A DNA stretch of 60,957 bases from Achromobacter sp. MYb9 (GTDB lineage: Bacteria; Pseudomonadota; Gammaproteobacteria; Burkholderiales; Burkholderiaceae_B). The DNA is taken from NCBI RefSeq assembly GCF_002975275.1, contig NZ_PCOQ01000033.1:1-60957 (forward strand), read 5' to 3'. This document shows positions 24,258-33,737 of this stretch, piece after piece (positions within the stretch are counted from its first letter, which is position 1; each line of letters opens with the position of its first letter). Below the pieces are notes generated by a model that worked only from the letters and a program-made list of their open reading frames with translations, was not told where the DNA came from and made no database searches. The position numbers and the translations under genes are program-made.

Positions 24258-25031
24258 TTAAACGTACTGATAGCGCAGCAGGCGATGCTTGAGGTTTTCA
24301 AGCACGAACTGATCAATCAGCGCGGCCAGCACGGCAATGACGAGGATATTGGTCATAACGCCGGTCATGTCGGCGATTTCGCCTGAATAGGCCAGCGAAC
24401 GACCCAGGCCCTTGCCAAAGCCGATCAGCATTTCCGCCGAAATCAATGCACGCCAGGCGTTGCCGAACGCCAATTGCGCCCCCGTGATCAGCTCGGGCAT
24501 CACCGCCGGCAGATACACCCGCTTGACGAGCCCCCAGCGCGTGGCGCCCATGACGCGCGCCGCGGATACGTGCACGCGCTGCACGGATTCGGTTGCGTTC
24601 ATCACGCTGAGCGCGGCCGGGAAGAACGCCGACAGCGCGACCACGACGATGATGGGCGTGTTGCCGAACCCCATCACGATCAGGAACAGCGGCACCCACG
24701 CAATCGATGGGATCGATTGCAGGATGACGATGGCGCTGCGCAGCACTTCGCGGAAGAAGAACAGCACCGCGGCCACCAGGCCAAAGCCGATGCCCGCCGC
24801 CAGCGCCAGGCCGTAGCCCGCGCCCAACCGGCCCAGCGTGCCCAACAGGCTTTGGTGGAACGATTGCTTGCCCAGATCTTCGAACAGGCGTTCGACGACC
24901 GCAGGCACGCCCGGCATCAGGAAGTCAGGCAGCGCGAAGGCCGCCAACTGCCACAAGGCAAGAATGAACAGGACGCCCAAAACGCCCGCAAGATGCTTGC
25001 GGGCGCCGGTCACTCGGGTAGACGAGCTCAA
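24258..25031 (-). CDS. ABC transporter permease, nitrate/sulfonate/taurine type
   Basis: A 257-residue inner-membrane protein of the SsuC/TauC/NrtB family with about six hydrophobic segments. The cytoplasmic EAA loop is visible as SAARVMGATRWGLVKRVYLPAVMPELITG. Its start overlaps the stop of the receptor gene (ATGA type, 25028-25031), so the two are translationally coupled. The substrate cannot be fixed from the permease alone. Confidence 0.9.
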   Translation of the reverse strand: MSSSTRVTGARKHLAGVLGVLFILALWQLAAFALPDFLMPGVPAVVERLFEDLGKQSFHQSLLGTLGRLGAGYGLALAAGIGFGLVAAVLFFFREVLRSAIVILQSIPSIAWVPLFLIVMGFGNTPIIVVVALSAFFPAALSVMNATESVQRVHVSAARVMGATRWGLVKRVYLPAVMPELITGAQLAFGNAWRALISAEMLIGFGKGLGRSLAYSGEIADMTGVMTNILVIAVLAALIDQFVLENLKHRLLRYQYV

Positions 25032-26026
25032 AGTTTGCGCGCCTCTTGCCAGGACAGGTCGACGATGCTGGACACGTCATACGGCTTGCCGTCGCGGGTC
25101 TTCAGCGAACCCTGGGCTTGCAGGATATCGGCGATTTCCTGCATGCGCGCGGTGTCCTTGCTGGTCAGCTTAGGCGTGAATACCTGCGTGCTGATGGCTT
25201 CCGCAATGACGGTTTCGCGCGGCAGTTCACCGCGATGCAAGGTCTTCAGCGTAGGCTCGGCAATGAAGTACGAAGCGATGAGCTTGGAAGCCTGCGCGGG
25301 CTCTTTCTGCAGCAGCGTAATGGCCTGGTTCTGCGCGTCCAGCGCCTTCCAGACGTCATCCTTGCGCTTGGCCAGCGTTTCGCCCGAGGTGATCACGACC
25401 ATGCACGGGAACGGCCAGGCCTGGCCCACTTCGTAGATCTGCTTGACCGGCGCGACCAGTTGCGCGATGCGGTCGTAAGGTTCGAACAGGAAGGCGGCAT
25501 CCACGCGCTTGCCCACCAGCGATTGAACCGCCACCGCCGGGCTTACGCCCATGACATTGACGTCGTCCGCGGACAGGTTGCCCTGCTTGAGCACAACGCC
25601 CTTCAGTACCACGTCGGCGGTGCTGCCTTCGGCTTGCGAGGCCAGCGTCTTGCCCTTCAGGCCAGCGATATCCTTGATGCCGGAATCGTCGCGCACGATC
25701 AACGAGTGATAGCCTTGCTGCGCGCCGCCCACGACTTTCAGGTCGGCGCCTTTGGAGGCCCAGGCCACCGCATTGGTGAAGCCAAGCACGCCGATATCGA
25801 GTTGGCCACCGACGATCGCCTTGATCAGGTCCGTGCCGGACTTGAACTCGATCAGTTCCGAATCCAGGCCCGCATTCTTGTAGAAACCGCCCTCTTGCGC
25901 CACGATCGCCTGCGCGTCGTCCATTACGCGCAAGTAACCCACGCGGAATTTTTCAGCCGCCATTGCGGGGGCCGCCGCCAGCAGTGCCGCGGCCAGCGGC
26001 AAGGTCAGCCATTGCTTCAATTTCAT
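25028..26026 (-). CDS. ABC transporter substrate-binding protein, SsuA/NrtA type
   Basis: A 332-residue exported receptor; the signal peptide is residues 1-23 (APAMA cut). The mature protein has the NMT1/SsuA pattern: FRVGYLRVMDDAQAIVAQEGGFYKNAGLDSELIEFKSGTDLIKAIVGGQLDIGVLGFTNAVA, given here in outline, which resembles aliphatic sulfonate, taurine and nitrate receptors. A lone receptor of this kind usually binds an oxyanion or small sulfonate. It sits between the ATPase and permease genes. Confidence 0.85.
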   Translation of the reverse strand: MKLKQWLTLPLAAALLAAAPAMAAEKFRVGYLRVMDDAQAIVAQEGGFYKNAGLDSELIEFKSGTDLIKAIVGGQLDIGVLGFTNAVAWASKGADLKVVGGAQQGYHSLIVRDDSGIKDIAGLKGKTLASQAEGSTADVVLKGVVLKQGNLSADDVNVMGVSPAVAVQSLVGKRVDAAFLFEPYDRIAQLVAPVKQIYEVGQAWPFPCMVVITSGETLAKRKDDVWKALDAQNQAITLLQKEPAQASKLIASYFIAEPTLKTLHRGELPRETVIAEAISTQVFTPKLTSKDTARMQEIADILQAQGSLKTRDGKPYDVSSIVDLSWQEARKL

Positions 26027-26090
26027 GAGGAGAGCTCCAGGGAATTCAAGGTCGGCGGCGCTGCGGCGCCACCTGTAATGGGAATGCCGG

Positions 26091-26861
26091 TCAGGCGGCC
26101 AGGGCCAGGTCCGAGTGCGCCTGCGAGCCGTCCACCGCGATGCCCAGCAGTCGCAGGATTTCTCGCTTTTCAGCAGCCAGACCCGACAGATCGTGCGTTT
26201 TCTCGCGATGCGCGAGGTTGAATTCGCGCAATACGCGTGCCGGACGCGGGCTGAAGACGACGATGCGGTCCGCCAGGAACAAGGCTTCGTCCACGTCGTG
26301 CGTGACCAGCAGCACCGTGGGCTTTTCCTGGGCGATCAACTGGCGCAGCACATCTTGCAGGCTCAGGCGAGTCAGGGCATCCAGCGCGCCGAACGGCTCG
26401 TCCATCAGCATCGTCTTGGGCTGCGCGATGAAGGCGCGCGCCAGCGCGGCCCGTTGGCGCATGCCGCCCGATACCTGGTGCGGGTAATAGTGTTCGAAGC
26501 CGCCCAGGCTGACGCGCGCCAGCCAATGGCGGGCGGCCTCGCGAGCGCGCTTCTTGGGCGTGTTCTGGAATTCCAGCGCCAGCGCCACGTTGTCTTCCAG
26601 GGTCAGCCAGGGATACAGCGCGTGTTCCTGGAACACCAGCGTGCGGCTGGGGTGCGGGCCGCCGACGGCCTGGCCATCGGCCAGCACGCTGCCCTGCGTG
26701 GGCTTTTCCAGCCCGGCCGCCAGATGCAGCAACGTGGATTTGCCGCAGCCCGACGGGCCGACCAGCGCGACCAGCTCGCCGGCCTTGATTTCACTGGTAA
26801 AGCCATCCACGACGGGCAGGTCGCCGAAGTGCTTGTGGACGTGATCGAAGGTGAGGTTCAT
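26091..26861 (-). CDS. ABC transporter ATP-binding protein, SsuB/TauB type
   Basis: A 256-residue ATPase, first gene of the four-gene operon. Walker A is GPSGCGKST, the signature is VSGGMRQRAALARAF, Walker B is TMLMDEPFGALD, and the switch histidine is in LLVTHDVDEAL. It powers import through the permease encoded two genes on. The gap to the receptor gene is 64 bases. An AT-rich dyad lies 45-61 bases upstream of the start. Confidence 0.93.
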   Translation of the reverse strand: MNLTFDHVHKHFGDLPVVDGFTSEIKAGELVALVGPSGCGKSTLLHLAAGLEKPTQGSVLADGQAVGGPHPSRTLVFQEHALYPWLTLEDNVALALEFQNTPKKRAREAARHWLARVSLGGFEHYYPHQVSGGMRQRAALARAFIAQPKTMLMDEPFGALDALTRLSLQDVLRQLIAQEKPTVLLVTHDVDEALFLADRIVVFSPRPARVLREFNLAHREKTHDLSGLAAEKREILRLLGIAVDGSQAHSDLALAA

Positions 26862-26905
26862 GGAACGAATCGTGGGCGCGCGTGGAGAACGAGGCCTAAT
26901 CTAAC

Positions 26906-26922
26906 AATTCGTTATATGAATT
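26906..26922. promoter_or_regulatory. Candidate operator upstream of the NitT/TauT operon
   Basis: AATTC, GTTATAT, GAATT: an AT-rich dyad of LysR-site size (17 bases), just upstream of the ABC ATPase gene. Sulfonate operons are often controlled by LysR proteins such as Cbl/SsuR; the match to any one consensus is not shown. Confidence 0.4.
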
Positions 26923-26984
26923 CAAACGATCAATATTGAATGTCTTAACTTCTTTTGGTTATGTGGGAACTGGGATAGCGCCTG

Positions 26985-28202
26985 TTACCTGGACGCTTGC
27001 GGACGCATGGCATGCCGTTGCAGGCCGAAGGCGATCATGAAACCCGCCAGCACGGCCACCGCGGCCGCCAGGAAGATGGACGGATAACCGTAACCGCTGG
27101 AGATGTAGCCGGCGACTGGCCCGGTTACCCCCAATGCCAGGTCCAGGAACGCGGAATACGCGCCCAGCGCCGCGCCGCGGCTGCCGGCTGGCACCCGCGC
27201 CACCGCTTCGACGCCGATCGCCGGGAACACCAGCGCGAAGCCGCAGCCGGTCAGCGCCGCGCCCAGCAGCGCGGCCACGGGATTGGGCGCCAGCCATAGC
27301 AGCAACAGCCCGGCCGCCTCCACCAGGAACGACACCTGCGCCACCCGGAAACCGCCGAATCGCGTGATGGTCCCGGCAAACAATAGACGCACGCCGATGA
27401 ATGCGCCGCCGAAGGCGCTGAGCGCGTGCGCCGCGCCGTCCCATGAAAAGCTGGCGTAGTACAGCGCCACGAAGGCCGCCAGCGTGCCGAACCCCACCGA
27501 GCCCAACCCCAGCGCCATGCCATGCGGGAACACACGCATCACCACGCTCTTGAACGCCATGCGGTGGCCGCCGACGATGGCCACGGCGGCGCGCGACACC
27601 GCCATCCCCAGCCCGGCCAGGCCCAGCAGCAGCACCATGCCGCCCAGCGCGCCCATGCTCCATTCCCTTTGCAGGTGGACGCCCAAGGGCGCGCCGAGCG
27701 CCAGGCCGCCATAGGTGCAGATGCCGTTCCACGAGATGACGCGGGCGGTGTGCAACGGGCCGACGCGGGCGATCGCCCAGGTAGCCGACCCCGTGCCCAC
27801 CCAGCTTTCGCCGAATCCCAGCGCCAGGCGGCTGACGATGATGGCCGTCAGACTGAGCCAGGCGCTGCGTTCGAAAGCATAGGCCAGCAGCAGGAAGACC
27901 CCGCTGGCTGCGCACGCGATCATGCCGATCACCACCGTCTGCTTGGGGCCCACGGTGTCGGCCATGCGGCCCGCGTGCGAACGGCTGAGCAGCGTCGCCA
28001 CGTATTGCACGCTGATGGCCAGGCCGGCCAGCACGGACCCGTAGCCCAGATTGCCATGCACGTAGCCCGGCAATACGGCCAGCGGCAAGCCGATGGCCAG
28101 GTAGCAGATGAAGGTGAAGACGGCGATGGAAACGATCCGCGCGGTCAACGCGAACGTCCCGATGGGCTGACCCTCGGGCGTGGTGTGGGGTGTGGGGGAC
28201 AT
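26985..28202 (-). CDS. MFS transporter, YhhS-like
   Basis: A 405-residue carrier with about 12 hydrophobic segments, the same length as E. coli YhhS. Blocks such as GYGSVLAGLAISVQYVATLLSR, GRMADTVGPKQTVV and RLALGFGESWVGTGSATWAI fit the YhhS/YfcJ export group. The start MSPTPHTTPEGQPIG (ATG 28202) fits; the frame extension to 28313 lies in the divergent promoter region. The substrate is unknown. It is divergent from the CoA-transferase gene. Confidence 0.88.
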   Translation of the reverse strand: MSPTPHTTPEGQPIGTFALTARIVSIAVFTFICYLAIGLPLAVLPGYVHGNLGYGSVLAGLAISVQYVATLLSRSHAGRMADTVGPKQTVVIGMIACAASGVFLLLAYAFERSAWLSLTAIIVSRLALGFGESWVGTGSATWAIARVGPLHTARVISWNGICTYGGLALGAPLGVHLQREWSMGALGGMVLLLGLAGLGMAVSRAAVAIVGGHRMAFKSVVMRVFPHGMALGLGSVGFGTLAAFVALYYASFSWDGAAHALSAFGGAFIGVRLLFAGTITRFGGFRVAQVSFLVEAAGLLLLWLAPNPVAALLGAALTGCGFALVFPAIGVEAVARVPAGSRGAALGAYSAFLDLALGVTGPVAGYISSGYGYPSIFLAAAVAVLAGFMIAFGLQRHAMRPQASR

Positions 28203-28409
28203 GAATCGGACAGAGGGGGCAGGTGCTTTGCACCAGGGTTTACCCGGATGATAGCGCACGCCATATTGCATCGGGCTGAACGCCTGCGGCGCCGTGCCGC
28301 TGGCGATACGCAACTCGAATCACAGCCGCCGAAAACGATATTGGACGGGGCCCCCGGGGCTTATTACCGTGAACCGACACATAACGGGGCCCACCCCGAT
28401 CGGAGCGAT

Positions 28410-29648
28410 ATGGAACGAGACAACAACGCCGCCGCGCCGCGCGGCGCGCTATCCCATCTGAAAGTGCTGGACTTGACGCGCGTGCTGGCCGGCCCTTGGG
28501 CCACCCAGACGCTGGCTGACATGGGCGCCGACGTCATCAAGATCGAACGGCCGCAGGCGGGCGACGACACGCGGGCCTGGGGCCCGCCATTCCTGGTCGG
28601 CGCCGACGGCGAAGAAACCCGGGACTCGTCCTATTTTCTAAGCGCCAACCGGGGCAAGCGTTCGGTAACGGTGGACCTTGCCACCCCCGAGGGGCAGGCG
28701 TTGATCCGCGATCTGGCGCGGGATTCGGATGTGCTGGTCGAGAACTACAAGGTGGGCACGCTGGCGCGTTACGGCCTGGACTATGCCAGCCTGCGCGAGA
28801 TCAACCCGCGCCTGGTCTATTGCTCGGTCACCGGCTTCGGCCAGGACGGCCCCTATGCTCCCCTGCCCGGCTACGACTTCGTGTTTCAGGGCATGGGCGG
28901 CCTGATGAGCATCACCGGAGAACCCGACCGCGAACCGATGAAGTCCGGCATCGCGATCACCGACCTGCTGACTGGCGTCTACACCAGCACGGCGATCCTG
29001 GCGGCGCTGGAGCATCGCCACATCAGCGGCGAAGGCCAGCATATCGACATGGCGCTGCTGGACTGCGTGGTGACGATCTCGTCGTATCAGGCCATCAACT
29101 ATTTCCTGTCGGGCAACGTGCCGCAGCGCATGGGCAATGCCCATTCCAATATGGTGCCCTACCAGGTGTTTGCTTGCCGCGAAGGCTCGGTGATCGTGGC
29201 GGTGGGCAATGACGGTCAATACCGCGCGTTTTGCGCCGCGATCGGGCGACCCGAGCTTGCCGCCGACGAACGCTATGCCACGGCCGCCCAGCGCAACCGG
29301 AACCGCGCCACGCTGATTCCGCCTATCGCGCAGGCCATGCTGGCGCGGCCGATGCGGGAATGGGTCGACGTCCTGCAGACCGCCGGCGTGCCCTGCGGCC
29401 CGATCTACGACATCGAGCAGGTGTTCCAGGATCCGCACGTGCGCCATCGCGGCATGCAGTTGTCATTGCCGCATGCCTCCGGCGTACCGACGCCCGCCGT
29501 CGCCAATCCCATCCGCATGAGCGCCACGCCCATGCGCTACGCGCACGCAGCGCCCGAACTGGGTCAGCACACCGACGACGTGCTGCGCGACCGGTTGGGC
29601 CTCTGCCCCTTGCGCATTGCCGAGTTGAAAGCCCGAGGCGTCGTCTGA
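28410..29648 (+). CDS. CaiB/BaiF family CoA-transferase
   Basis: A 412-residue type III CoA-transferase, which moves CoA between carboxylic acids. HLKVLDLTRVLAGPWATQTLADMGADVIKIERP is the family N-terminus (in outline), ENYKVGTLARYGLDY and SVTGFGQDGPYA are conserved, and the catalytic aspartate is in GQHIDMALLD. The start is the ATG at 28410 with GGAG upstream. A Bug receptor gene follows 29 bases later and a broken enoyl-CoA hydratase beyond it. This was probably an uptake, CoA-activation and hydration module for a carboxylic acid. Confidence 0.92.
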   Translation: MERDNNAAAPRGALSHLKVLDLTRVLAGPWATQTLADMGADVIKIERPQAGDDTRAWGPPFLVGADGEETRDSSYFLSANRGKRSVTVDLATPEGQALIRDLARDSDVLVENYKVGTLARYGLDYASLREINPRLVYCSVTGFGQDGPYAPLPGYDFVFQGMGGLMSITGEPDREPMKSGIAITDLLTGVYTSTAILAALEHRHISGEGQHIDMALLDCVVTISSYQAINYFLSGNVPQRMGNAHSNMVPYQVFACREGSVIVAVGNDGQYRAFCAAIGRPELAADERYATAAQRNRNRATLIPPIAQAMLARPMREWVDVLQTAGVPCGPIYDIEQVFQDPHVRHRGMQLSLPHASGVPTPAVANPIRMSATPMRYAHAAPELGQHTDDVLRDRLGLCPLRIAELKARGVV

Positions 29649-29677
29649 ACGCCACCGCCCCTACCGGAGACAACACC

Positions 29678-30667
29678 ATGCGCATTTTCACGGCCGCCGC
29701 GCGCGGCGCTTTCTTGCGACACACCCTGTTGCCTGCCTTGCTGGCCGCCTTGGTGTCCGCGCCGTCCGCCGCCCAGGACGCCCCCGTCAGGTTCGTCGTG
29801 CCCTACCCGCCGGGCGGCGCCGCCGACCAGATCGCCCGATTGGTGGCCCAGGAAATGAGCAAGGCCGGCGGCGCGCCCATCATCATCGAGAACAAGCCGG
29901 GCGCGGCGGGCATGATCGCCGCCGATCACGTGGCGCGCGCCAAGCCGGACGGCAGAACCTTCTTCGTCGGCTCCAATGCCCCGCTGGTGGTCAACCAGGC
30001 CCTGTACGCCAAGATGACCTACGACCCCGCCCGCGACTTCGTACCCGTGTCCGGCATGGCCAAATCGCCGCTGCTGCTGGTGGTGCGCCACGATCTGCCG
30101 GCGTCGGACGTCAAAACACTGATTGCGCTGGGCCGGCAGGCGCCGGGCAAGCTGACGATGGGGTCGGCCGGCACGGGCAACATCACCTATCTGGCCGGCG
30201 AGCACGCCGTCAGCAAACTCGGGTTCCAGGTCACGCACGTGCCTTACCAGGGCAGCGCGCCAGCCATCGTCGGCTTGATGGGCGGCAGCACCGACATGAT
30301 GTTCGACGCCCTGCCTTCGTGCATGGCGCAGGCTCAGGCCGGCAAGATCCGGCCATTCGCCGTGCTGGACGACAAGCGCTTCGCCGGCCTGCCCGACGTG
30401 CCCACCGCCGCCGAGCTGGGCTATCCGGGCATCGACGCCAGCGCCTGGTTCGGCCTGGTGGCGCCGGCCGGCACCCCCGCCGCGACAGTGCAACGCATGA
30501 ACCAGGACGTCAATCGCGCGCTCGCGCAAGCGGACCTGCAGCGCAAGCTGACCGCCATCGGCGCGGTGCCCATGCCGGGCGACGCCGGCGTGTTTGCCGC
30601 GTTCGTGCAAGCCGAACGCGACCGCTGGCTGCCCGTCGCCCGAGACCTGGGCCTGAAAGCGCAATAA
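29678..30667 (+). CDS. Bug-family tripartite tricarboxylate transporter receptor
   Basis: A 329-residue periplasmic receptor with a signal peptide ending SAAQ at about residue 33. Typical Bug features are VRFVVPYPPGGAADQIARLVAQ, IIIENKPGAAGMIAADHVARAKPDG, VPYQGSAPAI and ASAWFGLVAPAGTP. It would bind a carboxylate and hand it to a TctAB-type permease; none is encoded nearby, as is common for the many Bug proteins of Bordetella and relatives. Just after the upstream CoA-transferase. Confidence 0.93.
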   Translation: MRIFTAAARGAFLRHTLLPALLAALVSAPSAAQDAPVRFVVPYPPGGAADQIARLVAQEMSKAGGAPIIIENKPGAAGMIAADHVARAKPDGRTFFVGSNAPLVVNQALYAKMTYDPARDFVPVSGMAKSPLLLVVRHDLPASDVKTLIALGRQAPGKLTMGSAGTGNITYLAGEHAVSKLGFQVTHVPYQGSAPAIVGLMGGSTDMMFDALPSCMAQAQAGKIRPFAVLDDKRFAGLPDVPTAAELGYPGIDASAWFGLVAPAGTPAATVQRMNQDVNRALAQADLQRKLTAIGAVPMPGDAGVFAAFVQAERDRWLPVARDLGLKAQ

Positions 30668-30882
30668 CCCGCGCGCTGCGAGAGGTGCGCGACGACGATA
30701 CCGTGAAGGCGGTCGTGCTGACCGGCTCGGGCGGCCACTTCTGCGCGGACGGAGACATCAAATCGATCTCGCGGGCGCTGGCGGAAGGCCGCGACGGATT
30801 CGAAGGCCGCGACAGCGCCTTCCATCGCGAGGCCGCGCGCCGCTTCGTGGACAAGCAACCCGCCCGTTACCAATGGGACTGA
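30664..30882 (+). pseudogene. Remnant of an enoyl-CoA hydratase/isomerase gene
   Basis: The frame reads ALREVRDDDTVKAVVLTGSG, then GGHFCADGDIKSI, the central crotonase oxyanion-hole region (family pattern GHFCAGGDI). Within about 30 codons it jumps to RFVDKQPARYQWD and a stop, which looks like the C-terminal end of the same family. About 30 N-terminal residues and most of the C-terminal half (well over 100 residues) are missing, and the frame begins at the stop of the Bug gene with no start codon of its own. A decayed gene with a 5' truncation and an internal deletion. The functional copy, if any, would have belonged to the CoA-transferase/Bug unit. 30883-31068 holds nothing that I can recognise. 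Confidence 0.75.
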
Positions 30883-31068
30883 CACCACGCGGAACACCGG
30901 CTTCCGGCTGATGACAGCGGCCGGCAAACCGCCGCTTTGTCCCTACGGGCGGTCGGGGTACCCGGCGCCGTCAGCGCCAGATCGTCATAATGACGCTCGC
31001 CTTCGGCCTGGCCCTGGACGCCATGGCGCCAGCCCCGGTTCCCCGCCGCTTTCAGTAGGAATTCCCGC

Positions 31069-32211
31069 GTGTTTCATGTTTTCACCGGACTGATCAGTCT
31101 CTATGTCATCTGGCGTTTCGTCCTGCCGCTGTCCGTTTCCAAGCCTGTCAAAGCGCTGCTTTCCGTCCTGCTGCTGGCGGTGGCCGAACACCATCTGGTG
31201 ACGCGCAATTTCTTCGGCAGCATGGCGTCGCCTGAAATTCCGGCCACGCTGCTGATGGCGCTGGGCTGGCTGTTCGGCAGCCTGCTCCTGCTGGCCATGC
31301 TGCTGCTTGCCCGCGACGTGGGCGGCCTGGCCGTCTACGCGGTATCGCGCGAGCGTGGCCGCCGGCTGTGGGCTGCGGCCCGCTGGCGCCAGGTCGCCGC
31401 CGTGCTGGCGGTGGCCTTGGCGGCCATTGGCGTGTGGCAGGCGGTGCGCGTGCCAGACGTGAAGACGCTTGAAATCGTCTTGCCGAAGCTGCCGCCCGAG
31501 CTGGACGGTTTCCGCGTGGTGCAACTGACCGACCTGCACGCCAGCCGTCTGCTGGAAGCGCCCTGGATCGACGCCGTCGTCAAGAAGACAAACGCCCTGA
31601 ACCCGGACCTGCTGGTCATCACGGGCGATCTGGTCGACGGCACGACCGCCGCCCGCGTCGCCGACGTGTTGCCGCTGCAAGCGCTGCGCGCCCGCCACGG
31701 CGTCTACGCAATCCCCGGCAACCACGAGTACTACGCCGAATACCAGCGTTGGCTGCCTGCATTCGACAAGCTGGGCCTGCGCCTGCTGTTGAACGACCAC
31801 GTCACGCTGACGCCGAACGGCAAGCGCCTGGTGCTGGCCGGCGTCACCGACAGGATGGCGGGGGCCTACGACCAGCCCATGCCCGACGTAAAGCAGGCGC
31901 TGGCCGGCGTGCAAGCGAATGATCCGGTCATCCTTTTGAGCCACCGCCCCGCCGGCGCGGCGCTGAACGCCCAAGCCGGCGCGGGCCTGCAATTGTCCGG
32001 CCACACCCACGGGGGACAAATCCTGGGCCCGCACCTGCTGACGCAACTGGCCAATGAAGGCTATGTTTCCGGGCAGTACCAGGTAGGCGCCATGAGCCTG
32101 TATGTCAGCAACGGCACCGGCCTGTGGCCCGGCTTCCCGATCCGCTTGGGCCGCCCCTCGGAAATCACGCAGATCGTGCTGCGTTCGCCTGCGGCATCCG
32201 CGCCGCAATAA
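31069..32211 (+). CDS. Membrane-anchored metallophosphoesterase
   Basis: A 380-residue protein starting at GTG (31069) with TAGGAA upstream. Residues 1-125 contain four hydrophobic segments; residues 145-375 form a calcineurin-like domain with D155 and H157 (LTDLHAS), D187 (ITGDLVD), N218-H219 (PGNHE) and GHTHGGQ. It belongs to the YkoQ/YaeI-like group; some members hydrolyse phosphodiesters of lipid precursors at the membrane. The catalytic domain's side of the membrane is not clear. The LctP-like gene starts 10 bases after its stop. Confidence 0.9.
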   Translation: MFHVFTGLISLYVIWRFVLPLSVSKPVKALLSVLLLAVAEHHLVTRNFFGSMASPEIPATLLMALGWLFGSLLLLAMLLLARDVGGLAVYAVSRERGRRLWAAARWRQVAAVLAVALAAIGVWQAVRVPDVKTLEIVLPKLPPELDGFRVVQLTDLHASRLLEAPWIDAVVKKTNALNPDLLVITGDLVDGTTAARVADVLPLQALRARHGVYAIPGNHEYYAEYQRWLPAFDKLGLRLLLNDHVTLTPNGKRLVLAGVTDRMAGAYDQPMPDVKQALAGVQANDPVILLSHRPAGAALNAQAGAGLQLSGHTHGGQILGPHLLTQLANEGYVSGQYQVGAMSLYVSNGTGLWPGFPIRLGRPSEITQIVLRSPAASAPQ

Positions 32212-32221
32212 ACTCGCCAAC

Positions 32222-33688
32222 ATGATGTACCTCCTGTGGTCCCTGCCCGCCCTGACCGTGATCGCCGCCATCGCCAGCGGGCGGGTCAACACCACTATTG
32301 CCGCCGTGCTGGGGCTGTTTGCCGCCGTCCCCATCGCGCTCTACGCGGCGCCCGCGCCGTTCAGCGGCGCGCAACTGGCCGTGACGCTTGAGCGCGGCCT
32401 GTGGATCGGCTGGATCATCACCCCTTACATCCTGGGCGGGCTGTTGTTCTGGCAAATGGCGTCGCAAGGGAACGCGCCCGCACCGGCCGCGCAAGGCCAG
32501 GCCGGGCTGAACGACCCGCTGGCCCGCCGCCGGCGCCTGTTCTTCGCCTGTTTCCTGATCGGACCGTTCGCCGAGTCCGCCACCGGCTTCGGCGTGGGCA
32601 TGCTGGGCACCGTGCTGCTGATTCGCCCGCTAGGCTTGAAACCGCGCGACATCATGGTGTTCGCCTTGCTGAGCCAGACCCTGATCCCCTGGGGGGCAAT
32701 GGGTAGCGGCACGTTGCTGGCGTCCGCGTATGCGCGCGTGCCGGCCCCGGAGCTGGCGTTGTACAGCATGGTGGCGGTGGCGCTGCTGATGGCCGTGTGG
32801 ATGCTGTTGTTCTGGCGCACGGCCCGCCACGCGGGCCTGCGCGCCGACGCCGCCGAACACCGCCGGGAAGCCGCCTGGATGGCGGCCAGCCTGGGCCTGC
32901 TGACGGCCGCAACCGCCTTGCTGGGTCCGGAAACGGCATTGCTGGCCGCCTACGGCCCGTTGATCGTGCTGCGCTTCCTGCTGGACCGCCGCCCCAACCG
33001 CCCACAAGCGCTGGCCGCGGCACGCCGCGCCTTGCCGTACATTCTGGTGATCGCCTGCCTGGTGGCCACACGCCTGATCCCTGCCGTCAACCGCGCGTTG
33101 GGCACGCTGGCCGACTTCCAGCCTTTCGCGGACCTGCCCGCCTGGCTGCCGTTCCTGCATGCCGGCAGCTGGCTGGTCGCGGGCGCGCTTGCCATGGCCG
33201 CCTGGCGCCGCGAACCCGGCGCGCTGGCCACGCAGGCGCGCGCATCCTGGAAAACGGGTCGCCACGCCGTCATGTCCGTATTCCTGTTCGCCATGATGGC
33301 CGAAGTGCTGGCGGGCGCCGGCATCTCGCAGGCGTATGCGGACGGCTTGTTCGCCACCTTCCAGGACTGGACCATCCTGATCACTCCCGTGCTGGCCGGC
33401 GCGTTCGGTATATTGGCAAACAGCGGCAACGCGCCGAACAGCCTGTTCATGCCGTCCCAGCTATCATTAGCGGTTCAAGCGGGCCTGAACGTGCCGGCAG
33501 CGGCTGCGCTGTTACACGTATCGGGCACGGCGATGGGCATTTTTTCACCGGTAAGAATGTCGATCGCGGCCGGCCTGGCTCACGGACCAGGGCAAGAACG
33601 CAGCGTGTATGTTCTACTACTGCCGTTCGCCTTGGCCGCGTTCGGCATTCTTTTGTCCCTGGCGCTGCTTGTCGTAGTGTCGGGATAG
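32222..33688 (+). CDS. LctP-like (L-lactate permease family) membrane transporter
   Basis: A 488-residue protein with about 12-14 hydrophobic segments, starting MMYLLWSLPALTV. It has lactate-permease-like loops, GPFAESATGFGVGMLGTV and GAFGILANSGNAPNSLFMPSQ, but is some 50-60 residues shorter than classic LctP and lacks clear matches in between. It probably moves a monocarboxylate, perhaps lactate or glycolate; this is a family-level guess. It is probably cotranscribed with the metallophosphoesterase gene. Confidence 0.65.
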   Translation: MMYLLWSLPALTVIAAIASGRVNTTIAAVLGLFAAVPIALYAAPAPFSGAQLAVTLERGLWIGWIITPYILGGLLFWQMASQGNAPAPAAQGQAGLNDPLARRRRLFFACFLIGPFAESATGFGVGMLGTVLLIRPLGLKPRDIMVFALLSQTLIPWGAMGSGTLLASAYARVPAPELALYSMVAVALLMAVWMLLFWRTARHAGLRADAAEHRREAAWMAASLGLLTAATALLGPETALLAAYGPLIVLRFLLDRRPNRPQALAAARRALPYILVIACLVATRLIPAVNRALGTLADFQPFADLPAWLPFLHAGSWLVAGALAMAAWRREPGALATQARASWKTGRHAVMSVFLFAMMAEVLAGAGISQAYADGLFATFQDWTILITPVLAGAFGILANSGNAPNSLFMPSQLSLAVQAGLNVPAAAALLHVSGTAMGIFSPVRMSIAAGLAHGPGQERSVYVLLLPFALAAFGILLSLALLVVVSG

Positions 33689-33737
33689 CCGCCGGAGCGC
33701 TGATGCTCACGGCCTCAACCTTTTTTTTGTGTAGCAC

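Noticed and set aside
30883..31068. Continuation of the broken hydratase gene
   Set aside because: No crotonase-like residues follow the stop at 30882 in any frame I read.
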